From Deltaproteobacteria bacterium (GTDB taxonomy: Bacteria; Desulfobacterota; GWC2-55-46): 5,918 nucleotides of DNA. The notes below the pieces were generated by a model. It searched no databases, was not told the origin of the DNA, and worked only from the letters and a program-made list of their open reading frames with translations. The translations under genes and the position numbers were made by a program. Location: assembly GCA_016218095.1 (NCBI GenBank), contig JACREV010000056.1, positions 1 through 5,918 on the forward strand, written 5' to 3'. Position 1 is the stretch's first letter. Each line of letters opens with the position of its first letter. This document shows positions 5,534-5,918 of the stretch, piece after piece.

Positions 5534-5918
5534 TCATTTAAGGCTTTGAGGGTTTATAAACGATGGGGCAGCATCACTTCCCGACAAGATCATATTGATA
5601 TCTTTTACAAATTCCCCGAGAGTCATTTTCCCCCGAATATCGTTTTTAAAATCAGTTATTTCAATCTCTTCATTAATTACTGTAAATTTACCCATTTCCC
5701 ATCCGCGAACGGTAAAATCACCGAGTCGGTCGCCTTCGGAGCTCGGCGGGTTTATTCCTGTATCAACTGATAAAAACAAGAAAACCTCCTCATATAAACT
5801 AAATTCGGGCATTTCGGAAGTAGAGATAGTAGTGTCTCCGACAGCTCCTCCCTCCAGTCTTAAAGTAATTTGCTCCCCTTTTTTTCTCTTTTTGGGCGGG
5901 GCATTTTTAAGAACCTGG
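5534..5918 (-). CDS. Hypothetical protein, C-terminal part (start outside window)
   Basis: A - strand frame stays open from the window edge to a TGA at 5534-5536, giving 127 residues; the true start is beyond 5918. An ATG at 5810-5812 exists but is probably internal, since coding-like sequence continues upstream (GEQITLRLEGGAVGDTT). The visible part begins with a basic, Pro/Lys-rich stretch (PPKKRKKG, residues 7-14), then alternating hydrophobic strands, EEVFLFLS near residues 43-50, a Gly/Trp-containing GWEMGKFTVINEEIEIT, and a final helix-like LGEFVKDINMIL. No membrane segment or signal peptide is in view. The layout GG..G..P.F..(E)EV.LFLS..GKF.V vaguely recalls small exported beta-rich proteins of Deltaproteobacteria; I assign no function. 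It converges on cysS, and its G+C is near 41%, well below its neighbours, which may indicate transfer or weak expression. Confidence 0.65.
   Translation of the reverse strand, partial: QVLKNAPPKKRKKGEQITLRLEGGAVGDTTISTSEMPEFSLYEEVFLFLSVDTGINPPSSEGDRLGDFTVRGWEMGKFTVINEEIEITDFKNDIRGKMTLGEFVKDINMILSGSDAAPSFINPQSLK

Noticed and set aside
5501..5770. 89-codon + strand frame with a hydrophobic start (MLNFFLLISFVSF)
   Set aside because: It is antisense to the more convincing - strand gene, which continues to the window edge. The membrane-like start arises from the complement of charged and hydrophilic codons, and there is no ribosome-binding site.
1198..5885. Exact 16-base direct match TTGCTCCCCTTTTTTT at 1198-1213 and 5870-5885
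   Set aside because: It is low complexity (C4T7), one copy is within a coding frame, and the flanks do not match. Insertion-type target duplication is not supported.

Overview
This window is ordinary bacterial chromosome of about 55-70% G+C in its genes, with a well-preserved housekeeping operon in the middle. The operon, on the + strand, is ispD - ispF - gltX - cysS (1228-5301). It is preceded by the last third of a PIN/TRAM-domain (YacL-type) gene (1-381). The gene order recalls the Bacillus subtilis cluster yacL-ispD-ispF-gltX-cysE-cysS, without cysE. The protein style and the abundance of small G/C-run repeats between genes suggest a Gram-negative anaerobe or metagenomic lineage of the Deltaproteobacteria/Desulfobacterota or Nitrospirota kind. 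That assignment is inference; the window contains no rRNA or other decisive marker.

Layout. 1-381: C-terminal part of the PIN/TRAM protein. 382-1227: an 846-base stretch with no convincing gene but many small repeats and hairpins. These are an ATTGCGAGC-type repeat, a perfect 9-bp hairpin, a weak terminator-like hairpin, a two-module G/C-run repeat with G-quadruplex potential, a GAGCGC-rich tract, and a TATAAT box about 70 bases before ispD. 1228-5301: four tightly packed genes. ispF starts 15 bases after ispD, gltX overlaps the ispF stop (GTGA), and cysS starts 22 bases after gltX. 5302-5533: a second repeat-rich spacer carrying the same two repeat modules in inverted orientation. 5534-5918: the C-terminal part of a gene on the - strand, convergent with cysS and markedly A+T-richer (about 41% G+C by count over 5521-5918).

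How the genes fit together. IspD and IspF catalyse the third and fifth steps of the MEP (non-mevalonate) isoprenoid pathway. GltX and CysS charge tRNAs with glutamate and cysteine. The tight packing implies one transcript joining isoprenoid precursor supply to aminoacylation, as in Firmicutes. All four enzymes look full length with their signature motifs present. GltX has an altered KLSKR loop (PLSKR).

I did not find a new defence, mobile or RNA system. The most unusual structure is the pair of composite, hairpin-forming, G-quadruplex-capable repeats that bracket the whole ispD-cysS operon in opposite orientation.
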